In this document: piece by piece, positions 1 through 5,691 of the stretch
Layout: every line of letters begins with the position of its first letter
Numbering within the stretch: the first letter of the stretch is position 1
Assembly (NCBI GenBank): GCA_902490095.1
Contig: CABUCQ010000080.1
Span: 1-9,063, forward strand
Direction: 5' to 3'
Length of the DNA stretch: 9,063 nucleotides
Origin: an uncultured Collinsella sp.
GTDB taxonomy: Bacteria; Actinomycetota; Coriobacteriia; Coriobacteriales; Coriobacteriaceae
Notes under the pieces: model-generated
Told to the model about the DNA's origin: nothing
The model's input: only the letters and a program-made list of their open reading frames with translations
Databases searched by the model: none
Made by a program: the position numbers and the translations under genes

Positions 1-651
1 GCCACCGTCAACGTGACTTGCACGCAGACGCTCGACGACAGCTGGATCGCACTCGATGACACCGGTCTGTTCCTAGACGAGGGCGCGCGCGTCAACGTGC
101 AGCACACCGTCCTGGGTGCCGGTGCCAGCGCCACCGGCCTCGCCGGCGACCTGTTGGGCGATACCGCCAAGGTCACCATCGATACTGACTACCTGGGCGC
201 CCGAGAGCAGGTGCGCGACTTTAACTACGAGCTGCGCCACCGCGGTCGCAAGACCGAGTGCGAGATCGACGCCAACGGCGTGCTGACCGGCACGTCCAAG
301 AAGGTCTACCGCGGCACCATCGACCTCGTGCACGGCTGCAAGGGTGCAACCGGCACCGAGCGCGAGACGGTGCTTTTGGCCAACAAGGGGGTCGACAACA
401 AGACCGTCCCCGTCATCCTGTGCGACGAGGACGACGTCGCCGGCAACCACGGAGCCACCATCGGCCACGTCCGCGACGAGCAGCTGTTCTACCTCGCCTG
501 CCGCGGCCTTGACCAAAACGCCGCCGAGGACCTGTTCATCCGCGCCAAGCTGGAGGACGCCGCGCTTTCCGCCACCGACGAGCGCACCCGCGCCGCCGTC
601 GTCCGCCTGGGCAACAACCTGATCGACAACTTTGAAGAGGAGCTCGCATGA
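1..651 (+). CDS. sufD: SufD, Fe-S cluster assembly scaffold subunit (5' truncated by window)
   Basis: This is the C-terminal 216 residues of a SufB/SufD-family protein; the frame is open from base 1, so the true start lies upstream. SufD forms the cytoplasmic SufBC2D scaffold on which Fe-S clusters are built. The visible part matches the beta-helical core and helical C-terminus of the family: a core segment FNYELRHRGRKTEC, then KTVPVILCDEDDVAGNHGATIG, then LFYLACRGL. The histidine in GNHGATIG matches the SufD-type position; SufB normally has a glutamate there (EHEAT), which is why SufD is preferred. The stop codon overlaps the sufS start in an ATGA (648-651), indicating translational coupling within one operon. 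sufB and sufC are expected just upstream but are not in view. The main uncertainty is SufD versus a SufB paralogue. Confidence 0.9.
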   Translation, partial: ATVNVTCTQTLDDSWIALDDTGLFLDEGARVNVQHTVLGAGASATGLAGDLLGDTAKVTIDTDYLGAREQVRDFNYELRHRGRKTECEIDANGVLTGTSKKVYRGTIDLVHGCKGATGTERETVLLANKGVDNKTVPVILCDEDDVAGNHGATIGHVRDEQLFYLACRGLDQNAAEDLFIRAKLEDAALSATDERTRAAVVRLGNNLIDNFEEELA

Positions 652-1973
652 TCGACACCGAGCACGTTAAATGCGACACCTGTACCGCACCGGAGCCTAT
701 GGAGCTCGACGCCAGCGACGAGGCCTCGCGCGGCTGGCCTACCGTCGACATCGAGACCAATCCCTACAAGGCACAGTTCCCGCTGTTCCAGCAGCACCCC
801 GAGATCGCCTTCCTCGATAGTGCCGCCACCGCGCAGCGCCCTGCCTGCGTGCTCGACGCCGAGCGCGACTTCTATCAGCGCATGAACGCAAACCCCCTGC
901 GCGGCCTGTACTCGCTGTCCGTCGAGGCCACCGAGGCCATCGCGAAGGTCCGCCAGCAGATCGCCGACCTCATCGGCGCCTCACAGGCCAACGAGGTCGT
1001 CTTCACCCGCAACACGAGCGAGTCGCTCAACCTGGTCGCCAAGAGCTTTGCGCCCACAGTGCTCGAGCCCGGTGACGAGGTCGTCATCACCATCATGGAG
1101 CACCACTCCAACCTGATTCCGTGGCAGCAGGTCTGCCGCGCGACCGGCGCCAAGCTCGTCTACCTCTACCCCACTAAGACCGGCCAGCTCACGACCGAGG
1201 AGGTTCTGTCCAAGGTGGGCCCCAAGACCAAGATCTTGGCAGTGGGTCAGGTCTCTAACGTCCTGGGCGTCGAGAACCCGGTCAAGAACCTCGGCAAGCT
1301 CGTGCACAAGTACGGCGGCTATCTGGTCGTCGACGGCGCGCAGTCGCTGCCGCACATGCCGGTCGATGTGGCCGACCTGGGAGCCGACTTCTTTGCCTTT
1401 AGCGCGCACAAGGCCATGGGCCCCATGGGCATCGGCGTGCTGTGGGGCAAGATGGACCTGCTCAACGCCATGCCGCCCATGCTCACCGGCGGCGAGATGA
1501 TCGACTCGGTCACCGAGCAGGACGCCGTCTGGGCTCCCGTCCCCGAAAAGTTCGAGGCCGGCACGCAGGACGCCGCCGGCATCTTCGCCACGGGCGCGGC
1601 ACTTGACTACCTGGTTAACACCGTGGGTTACGAGAACATTCAGGCCCGCGAGCAGGCACTCGTCCACTATCTGATGGGCGAGCTCATGCAGCTCGACTTT
1701 GTCCAGATCATCGGCTCCATCTATTGGGATAACCACCACGGCGTCGTGAGCTTTAACGTCAAGGGCATCCACCCGCACGACGTCGCGAGCATCATGGACA
1801 TGGACGGCGTCTGCATACGCGCCGGCCACCACTGCGCGCAGCCGCTGCTCACCTGGCTGGGCGTCGAGAACCTTGCCTGCTGCCGCGCCAGCGTGGCCTT
1901 CTACAACGACAAGGCCGACATCGACAAGTTCATCGCCGGCCTGCATCACGTTTGGAGCACGTTCAATGGGTAA
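648..1973 (+). CDS. sufS: SufS-type cysteine desulfurase
   Basis: This 441-residue PLP enzyme removes sulfur from L-cysteine, giving alanine and an enzyme persulfide that feeds Fe-S cluster assembly in the cytoplasm. Group II (SufS/CsdA) landmarks are in order: LDSAATAQRP near 56-65, HHSN at 152-155, VVDGAQS with Asp229, SAHK with the PLP-binding Lys255, and RAGHHCAQP with the catalytic Cys396 on the short loop. The ATG at 648 overlaps the sufD stop and has GAGGAG 5-6 bases upstream, so it is preferred. It gives about 30 more N-terminal residues than typical SufS (E. coli SufS reaches the FP(V/L)L segment near residue 12, here near residue 44), and this extension contains a CxxC (Cys9, Cys12). 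An alternative ATG at 699 would remove the CxxC but has poor ribosome-binding spacing. The gene overlaps sufU by 8 bases. Confidence 0.95.
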   Translation: MIDTEHVKCDTCTAPEPMELDASDEASRGWPTVDIETNPYKAQFPLFQQHPEIAFLDSAATAQRPACVLDAERDFYQRMNANPLRGLYSLSVEATEAIAKVRQQIADLIGASQANEVVFTRNTSESLNLVAKSFAPTVLEPGDEVVITIMEHHSNLIPWQQVCRATGAKLVYLYPTKTGQLTTEEVLSKVGPKTKILAVGQVSNVLGVENPVKNLGKLVHKYGGYLVVDGAQSLPHMPVDVADLGADFFAFSAHKAMGPMGIGVLWGKMDLLNAMPPMLTGGEMIDSVTEQDAVWAPVPEKFEAGTQDAAGIFATGAALDYLVNTVGYENIQAREQALVHYLMGELMQLDFVQIIGSIYWDNHHGVVSFNVKGIHPHDVASIMDMDGVCIRAGHHCAQPLLTWLGVENLACCRASVAFYNDKADIDKFIAGLHHVWSTFNG

Positions 1974-2400
1974 TCTGTACACCTCCACCACATTTATGGA
2001 GCACAACTCGCACCCCGACTATAAGTATGAGATGGATGCTCCCACGCACGAGCACGACGGCATCAACCCCAGCTGCGGCGACGAGCTCACCTTGCAGCTG
2101 CGCGTCGAGAACGGCGTGATCGAGGAGGCCTCCTTTACCGGCCACGGCTGCGCCATCAGTCAGGCCAGCGCCGACATCATGGCCGACCTCATCACCGGCG
2201 AGACCGTCGAGGAAGCTCGCCGCCTAGCAGAGCTCTTCCTTGCCATGATCCGCGGCGAGCAGCTCTCCGAGGAGGACCTGGAAGACCTGGACGAAGCCGC
2301 CCAGCTCCAGGACATCTCGCACATGCCCGCCCGCGTCAAATGCGCCGAGCTCGCCTGGCGCACCCTCGACGGCATGCTCACGGGACAAAATAATCAGTAG
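1966..2400 (+). CDS. sufU: SufU, Zn-dependent sulfurtransferase partner of SufS
   Basis: This 144-residue protein of the SufU/IscU family accepts persulfide sulfur from SufS and passes it to the SUF scaffold. The SufU zinc-site pattern is complete: Cys37 and Asp39 in NPSCGDEL, Cys62 in GHGCAIS and Cys126 in RVKCAELAW. The insert of about 20 residues between the second and third cysteines (LAELFLAMIRGEQLSEEDLEDL) is typical of SufU and absent from IscU. The start at 1966 is chosen because homology begins there, GGAG lies at 1954-1957 with an 8-base spacer, and it overlaps the sufS end by 8 bases; the same frame is open further upstream inside sufS, but that is a shadow. It is the last gene of the suf operon, followed by a terminator 30 bases on. 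Confidence 0.95.
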   Translation: MGNLYTSTTFMEHNSHPDYKYEMDAPTHEHDGINPSCGDELTLQLRVENGVIEEASFTGHGCAISQASADIMADLITGETVEEARRLAELFLAMIRGEQLSEEDLEDLDEAAQLQDISHMPARVKCAELAWRTLDGMLTGQNNQ

Positions 2401-2410
2401 AACTTGTCCC
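2382..2410 (+). repeat. Inverted repeat spanning the sufU stop
   Basis: GGGACAA (2382-2388) pairs with TTGTCCC (2404-2410) across a 15-base loop that contains the sufU stop codon. It is not followed by a T run, so it is more likely an RNA 3'-end stability or processing hairpin than a terminator. It lies just before the operon terminator. Confidence 0.4.
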
Positions 2411-2424
2411 AAATCTTAAGATTT
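2411..2424. repeat. Perfect 14-base palindrome AAATCTTAAGATTT
   Basis: A perfect 14-base, AT-rich palindrome between the sufU stop hairpin and the suf terminator. The sequence alone gives no assigned role; a protein-binding site or a chance AT-rich palindrome are both possible. Confidence 0.5.
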
Positions 2425-2429
2425 TTGTT

Positions 2430-2466
2430 GGCCGAATCGCTTGACAAGAGTGGTTCGGCCATTTTC
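2430..2466 (+). terminator. Rho-independent terminator of the suf operon
   Basis: GGCCGAATC (2430-2438) pairs with GGTTCGGCC (2452-2460) with one G-U pair, followed by ATTTTC. The T run lies only on the plus-strand side, so it serves the suf operon; on the minus strand the stem is followed by A-rich sequence. The loop holds a small inner hairpin (CTT-GAC-AAG). The stop codon of the convergent transposase gene begins right at the T tract. Confidence 0.75.
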
Positions 2467-3275
2467 TATTCCGAGAGCTCAGCCTGTGCCTTCACCCGCG
2501 CATAAGCGCGCACGATACGAGATACGGTACTCTTGCTGATTCCCGTATACCGTTCGACCTCGCGCACCGTGTAGCCGCCATCGTGCAGAGCGAAAATGAT
2601 TCTGTCTCGCCGCGAGGGCGCAACGGTCTTGAGTTCGTTGAGCGGAACCCCGAGGCTCTTCGCCATCTTGTCGGCAAAGACGTGGCGTTCCCACTCTGTC
2701 TCTTTCATATCGCACAGCGCCGGCTCGCTACCGTCGGGCGTCGAAAGCGAATAGGCAGCAAAGGCCTCGGCAGAACCAAAAAGCTCAAGCACGCAAGAAG
2801 GATCGCAAAATCCCCTCGTGGCATCTGCCGCATCACTGTCGTAAGCGCGCAGATGTTCCGCAAAGCTGCTCCAGGGATAACGCTCGATTAGGCTAACGCC
2901 CGCCTCCTGCGGATCGGCGTGTACGGAACGAATAGCCTCCATCACCTGCCAGTCGGTATCGAGCGAGCGCCGGTCAAAACGGTTCTGGAACAGATGGCCC
3001 GTGCGCCCCGTGTGTTTATTGAACCGCCGCGCGTACGTCAAGAGCAGCCGGTGCATCGCAGCGCTCATCCTGTCCTCGTAATCTGCAAGCACCAAATGCA
3101 CGTGATTGCCCATAAGGCACCAGGCGATAACCGTCACACCCTCCTCGCGGCAGCACTCGCGCATCAGCTCCAAAAACTCCCACCGGTCTTCATCGCCCTC
3201 AAAGATGAGCTGCTTGCCCGCACCGCGAGCACAGACATGGTAAAAGCCGGTAACCGTTCTCCAAACGCGCTGCAT
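2466..3275 (-). CDS. IS200-like / REP-associated HUH transposase homologue with C-terminal HTH
   Basis: This 269-residue protein belongs to the Y1-type HUH transposase family (IS200-like/RAYT), whose members nick and join single-stranded DNA at hairpins. Visible features: N-terminal FYHVCARG; the metal-binding HVH motif at residues 58-60 in GNHVHLVL; the family segment YARRFNKH plus GHLFQNRF at 81-100; PWSS at 134-137; and a C-terminal helix-turn-helix-like stretch (YTVREVERYTGISKSTVSRIV, about 235-255). By alignment to the usual R-Y-I-x-x-N-P-x-x-A-G segment, the catalytic tyrosine is Ser117 here (IRSVHADPQEAG), so nicking by the normal mechanism is doubtful. The ATG at 3275 is preferred because homology starts there and AGGGAG lies about 4 bases upstream; the frame runs open to 3488 but that extension looks unlike protein. 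No terminal inverted repeats or accessory gene are seen, so it looks like a single-copy, domesticated type rather than an active insertion sequence. It is convergent with suf. Confidence 0.85.
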   Translation of the reverse strand: MQRVWRTVTGFYHVCARGAGKQLIFEGDEDRWEFLELMRECCREEGVTVIAWCLMGNHVHLVLADYEDRMSAAMHRLLLTYARRFNKHTGRTGHLFQNRFDRRSLDTDWQVMEAIRSVHADPQEAGVSLIERYPWSSFAEHLRAYDSDAADATRGFCDPSCVLELFGSAEAFAAYSLSTPDGSEPALCDMKETEWERHVFADKMAKSLGVPLNELKTVAPSRRDRIIFALHDGGYTVREVERYTGISKSTVSRIVRAYARVKAQAELSE

Positions 3276-3308
3276 GGCGCTCCCTTCGCCGGGATCTGCT
3301 TGCCATCC

Positions 3309-3337
3309 AATACAGCACGATTGAAGCGTGCCATCAA
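3309..3337 (-). promoter_or_regulatory. Candidate promoter of the transposase-like gene
   Basis: On the minus strand, TTGATG (-35, at 3337-3332) and TGTATT (-10, at 3314-3309) are separated by exactly 17 bases, each matching 4 of 6 consensus bases. The spacer carries an inverted repeat GCACG/CGTGC that could be an operator. The predicted transcript would start about 25-30 bases before the ATG at 3275. Confidence 0.4.
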
Positions 3338-3579
3338 AACATTCACGCAAAACAATACACTCGCGCGGCCAAAGGCAGTAAACAGGCGGCGAACGGCACC
3401 GTTGCAACAGGTCAACCCCTGCAACACTTACAAGAGCCGACCAAAAGCTTGCCCAAGACGGACCCCCTCTACGGAAGTTCACGACCACAGAACATAGAGT
3501 TAAACCGTTTCAATTAAAACTTCCGCGCTTCTCGCTACGAAAACTGAGCCGTTCGCCGAATATTCCGTGCATTTCGCGG

Positions 3580-3585
3580 TATTAT
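3580..3585 (+). promoter_or_regulatory. Candidate -10 element for the NifU-like/GGGtGRT operon
   Basis: TATTAT lies about 95 bases before the NifU-like start, in the only AT-rich spot close to the gene. No good -35 hexamer sits 16-18 bases upstream, which could mean activator dependence or that another promoter is used. It is proposed on position and the 5-of-6 match to TATAAT only. Confidence 0.35.
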
Positions 3586-3601
3586 AGGGGCTGCATGTCA
3601 T

Positions 3602-3654
3602 GTCCCTTTCGAAGGGTCGCCCGGCAATCGCCAGCCACGACCCCCAGACGGGAC
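3602..3654 (+). promoter_or_regulatory. Structured 5' leader with alternative hairpins
   Basis: In the presumed untranslated leader, CCCTT (3604-3608) can pair with AAGGG (3612-3616) around TCG. The same GGG can instead form GGGTCG (3614-3619) with CGACCC (3638-3643), itself enclosed by GTCCC (3602-3606) with GGGAC (3650-3654). The two folds exclude each other. There is no T run, so transcription attenuation is not evident; the ribosome site at 3668-3674 lies downstream of the fold. Confidence 0.3.
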
Positions 3655-3678
3655 GCCAACACGATAGAGAGGAGAGGC

Positions 3679-4413
3679 ATGCAGTACTCACAGGAAGTGG
3701 AGAACATGTGCCCCGTTGCCAAGGGTGCATACCACGGCCCCGCACCCATCCCCGAGGAGGGCAAGTGGGTCCAGGCTAAGGAGATTTCCGACATCTCCGG
3801 TCTTACGCACGGTGTGGGTTGGTGCGCACCTCAGCAGGGCGCCTGCAAGCTCACGCTGAACGTCAAGGACGGCATCATCGAGGAGGCCCTCGTTGAGACC
3901 ATCGGCTGCTCGGGCATGACCCACTCTGCCGCCATGGCTTCCGAGATCCTTCCCGGTAAGACCATCCTCGAGGCCCTCAACACCGACCTCGTCTGCGACG
4001 CCATCAACGTTGCTATGCGCGAGATCTTCCTGCAGATCGTTTACGGCCGCAGCCAGACCGCGTTCTCCGAGGGCGGCCTGCCCGTGGGCGCCTCCCTCGA
4101 CGACCTCGGCAAGGGCCTTCGCTCTCAGGTCGGCACCATGTTCGGCACCAAGGCCAAGGGCGCTCGTTACCTCGAGCTCGCTCAGGGCTACGTCACCCGC
4201 ATGGCTCTCAACGACAAGAACGAGATCATCGCGTTCGAGTTCCTGAACCTCGGCAAGTTCACCGACGCCGTCAAGGCCGGCAAGACCCCCGAGGAGGCCA
4301 TCGCTGGCGCTATGGGCCACTATGGTCAGTGGGAGAACGCTGCCAAGTACATCGACCCGCGCACCGACGAGGAGACTCACTCCGTCGCCAGCGTGTTCCC
4401 GGTTCACGAGTAG
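3679..4413 (+). CDS. NifU/SufU-like iron-sulfur cluster assembly scaffold protein
   Basis: This 244-residue protein is of the NifU N-terminal/IscU-like fold type that is found paired with GGGtGRT proteins. Residues about 40-115 align with the SufU encoded at 1966: KLTLNVKDGIIEEALVETIGCSGM here against ELTLQLRVENGVIEEASFTGHGCAIS there. Its cysteines differ: Cys49 and Cys56 in CAPQQGAC replace the SufU CGD motif, Cys77 and Cys106 follow, and no Asp ligand is seen. Cys11 lies near the N-terminus. A second half (about 130-244) has no clear counterpart in SufU. A role as Fe-S or sulfur carrier is inferred from family only. The start at 3679 has AGGAG at 3670-3674; the frame stays open to an ATG at 3595, but that stretch reads as untranslated leader. 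It lies 18 bases before the GGGtGRT gene, clearly one operon. Frequent GCT, CGT and GGT codons set it apart from the suf genes and suggest strong expression. Confidence 0.85.
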   Translation: MQYSQEVENMCPVAKGAYHGPAPIPEEGKWVQAKEISDISGLTHGVGWCAPQQGACKLTLNVKDGIIEEALVETIGCSGMTHSAAMASEILPGKTILEALNTDLVCDAINVAMREIFLQIVYGRSQTAFSEGGLPVGASLDDLGKGLRSQVGTMFGTKAKGARYLELAQGYVTRMALNDKNEIIAFEFLNLGKFTDAVKAGKTPEEAIAGAMGHYGQWENAAKYIDPRTDEETHSVASVFPVHE

Positions 4414-4424
4414 AAAGGGAGGGA
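4414..4424 (+). promoter_or_regulatory. Strong ribosome binding site of the GGGtGRT gene
   Basis: The AAAGGGAGGG purine run immediately follows the stop codon of the NifU-like gene and ends 8 bases before the ATG at 4432. It fits high, independent translation of the second gene. Confidence 0.6.
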
Positions 4425-4431
4425 AATAACT

Positions 4432-5436
4432 ATGACTGTTACGTTCGAAGGTTACGAGCGCCGCGCTGACAAGATCAACAAGTGCCTCGCCGACAACGGC
4501 ATCGCCTCCCTCGAGGAAGCTCTGCAGATCTGCACCGACAAGGGCTTCAACCCGCGTGAGATCGTCAACAACACCCAGTCCATCGCCTTCCAGAACGCCG
4601 AGTGGGCCTACACCCTCGGCTGCGCTCTCGCTGTCAAGCGTGGCGCCAAGTCCGCTTCTGAGGCTGCTGCCATCATCGGCGAGGGCATCCAGGCCTTCAC
4701 CGTTCCCGGCTCCGTCGCCGAGGACCGCAAGGTCGGTCTGGGCCACGGCAACCTGGGCGCTATGCTGCTCTCCGACGACACCGAGTGCTTCGCCTTCCTG
4801 GCCGGCCACGAGTCCTTCGCTGCCGCTGAGGGTGCTATCGGCCTGGCTCTGAACGCCAACAAGGCTCGCAAGAAGCCGCTGCGCGTTATCCTCAACGGTC
4901 TGGGCAAGGACGCTGCTCAGATCATCGCCCGCATTAACGGCTTCACCTACGTGAAGACCCAGTTCGACTACTTCACGGGCGAGCTCAAGGTCGTCGAGAC
5001 CATCCCCTACTCCGATGGTCCCCGCGCTGCCGTTAACTGCTACGGCTCCGACGACGTCCGCGAGGGCGTTGCCATCATGTGGCACGAGAACGTCGACATC
5101 TCGATCACCGGTAACTCCACCAACCCCACGCGCTTCCAGCACCCCGTCGCTGGCACCTACAAGAAGGAGCGCCTCGAGGCTGGCAAGAAGTACTTCTCCG
5201 TCGCTTCTGGTGGCGGCACTGGCCGTACCCTGCACCCGGACAACATGGGCGCCGGCCCTGCCTCTTACGGCATGACCGACACCATGGGCCGTATGCACTC
5301 CGACGCCCAGTTCGCTGGTTCTTCCTCCGTGCCTGCGCACGTCGACATGATGGGTCTCATCGGCATGGGCAACAACCCCATGGTCGGTGCCACCGTCGCC
5401 TGCGCTGTCGCCGTCGAGGAGGCCCTCAAGGCCTAA
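4432..5436 (+). CDS. GGGtGRT-motif protein, function unknown
   Basis: This 334-residue protein belongs to the family named for its motif (Pfam GGGtGRT protein), found mainly in anaerobic bacteria and archaea. The motif reads GGGTGRT at residues 260-266, inside SVASGGGTGRTLHPDNMG. Other notable segments are GLGHGNLGAMLLSDDTECFAFLAGHESFAAAEGAIG (103-137), RVILNGLGKDAAQIIARING (151-170) and a methionine- and glycine-rich C-terminal part (MGLIGMGNNPMVGATVACAV). There is no signal peptide or membrane helix, so it is cytoplasmic. Six cysteines (18, 34, 64, 119, 203, 324) are dispersed and form no classic CxxC or ferredoxin motif. The glycine-rich motif might bind a phosphate-containing ligand, but that is a guess. 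Its partner is the NifU-like gene directly upstream, suggesting Fe-S or sulfur metabolism. Codon use (many GCT, GGT, CGT) points to strong expression. A very strong terminator follows. Confidence 0.9.
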   Translation: MTVTFEGYERRADKINKCLADNGIASLEEALQICTDKGFNPREIVNNTQSIAFQNAEWAYTLGCALAVKRGAKSASEAAAIIGEGIQAFTVPGSVAEDRKVGLGHGNLGAMLLSDDTECFAFLAGHESFAAAEGAIGLALNANKARKKPLRVILNGLGKDAAQIIARINGFTYVKTQFDYFTGELKVVETIPYSDGPRAAVNCYGSDDVREGVAIMWHENVDISITGNSTNPTRFQHPVAGTYKKERLEAGKKYFSVASGGGTGRTLHPDNMGAGPASYGMTDTMGRMHSDAQFAGSSSVPAHVDMMGLIGMGNNPMVGATVACAVAVEEALKA

Positions 5437-5470
5437 TCGCGCCCGCGCGATGCTCATATAGTTGAGCTTG

Positions 5471-5503
5471 GAGCCGCTACCTTTCGAGGTGGCGGCTCTT
5501 TTT
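5471..5503 (+). terminator. Strong Rho-independent terminator of the NifU-like/GGGtGRT operon
   Basis: GAGCCGCTACCT (5471-5482) pairs with AGGTGGCGGCTC (5487-5498) over 12 base pairs with one G-U pair, a TTCG tetraloop between them and TTTTT directly after. It lies 35 bases after the GGGtGRT stop. Confidence 0.95.
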
Positions 5504-5691
5504 GTTTACACCGACGCAGGATAGCTAATGCCGATATGTCAGTTGCGGCGAAATACGAGATGTGATGAGATGGAGCGTCAGAGCGTCCATGACGCCCACC
5601 TGCCATATTTGCCCTTTACCGATTTGCCGAGTCTTTGCGACCCCATTGCCGATCACCCGTGCGACAATGCGCCGGACGAGAAAGGAAGCCA
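5504..5691 (+). other. Intergenic leader before the flavoprotein gene
   Basis: About 190 bases between the terminator and the flavoprotein ATG. Small frames on both strands overlap here but show no family resemblance. A weak promoter-like pair (TTTACA near 5505, TAATGC about 15 bases on) is below what I would call. GCGTCA...TGACGC forms a short inverted repeat near 5576-5596. No riboswitch is recognised. Confidence 0.45.

Larger units (their letters stand above)
3276..3678. other. Divergent intergenic region between transposase-like gene and NifU-like gene
   Basis: About 400 bases without a convincing gene. Frames open on both strands here are low-complexity extensions of neighbours without family resemblance. 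It holds the minus-strand promoter candidate near 3309-3337, AT-richer sequence around 3490-3545, a plus-strand -10-like TATTAT near 3580, and a G/C-rich leader with several possible hairpins at 3602-3654. I recognise no RNA gene in it. Confidence 0.6.

Noticed and set aside
981..2006. Minus-strand open frame of 341 codons antisense to sufS
   Set aside because: Composition rich in Val, Asp and His and no motifs; an antisense shadow of a clear SufS.
2919..3497. Plus-strand open frame of 192 codons
   Set aside because: Antisense to the transposase-like gene and its upstream region, no ribosome site or homology.
3595..3678. N-terminal extension of the NifU-like protein from the ATG at 3595
   Set aside because: The 28 extra residues look like translated leader, and the ATG at 3679 has a clear AGGAG.
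3688..5457. Long minus-strand open frame of 589 codons
   Set aside because: It lies antisense to the NifU-like and GGGtGRT genes and has the low-complexity Gly/Val/Asp/Leu composition expected of antisense in GC-rich genes; no family resemblance.
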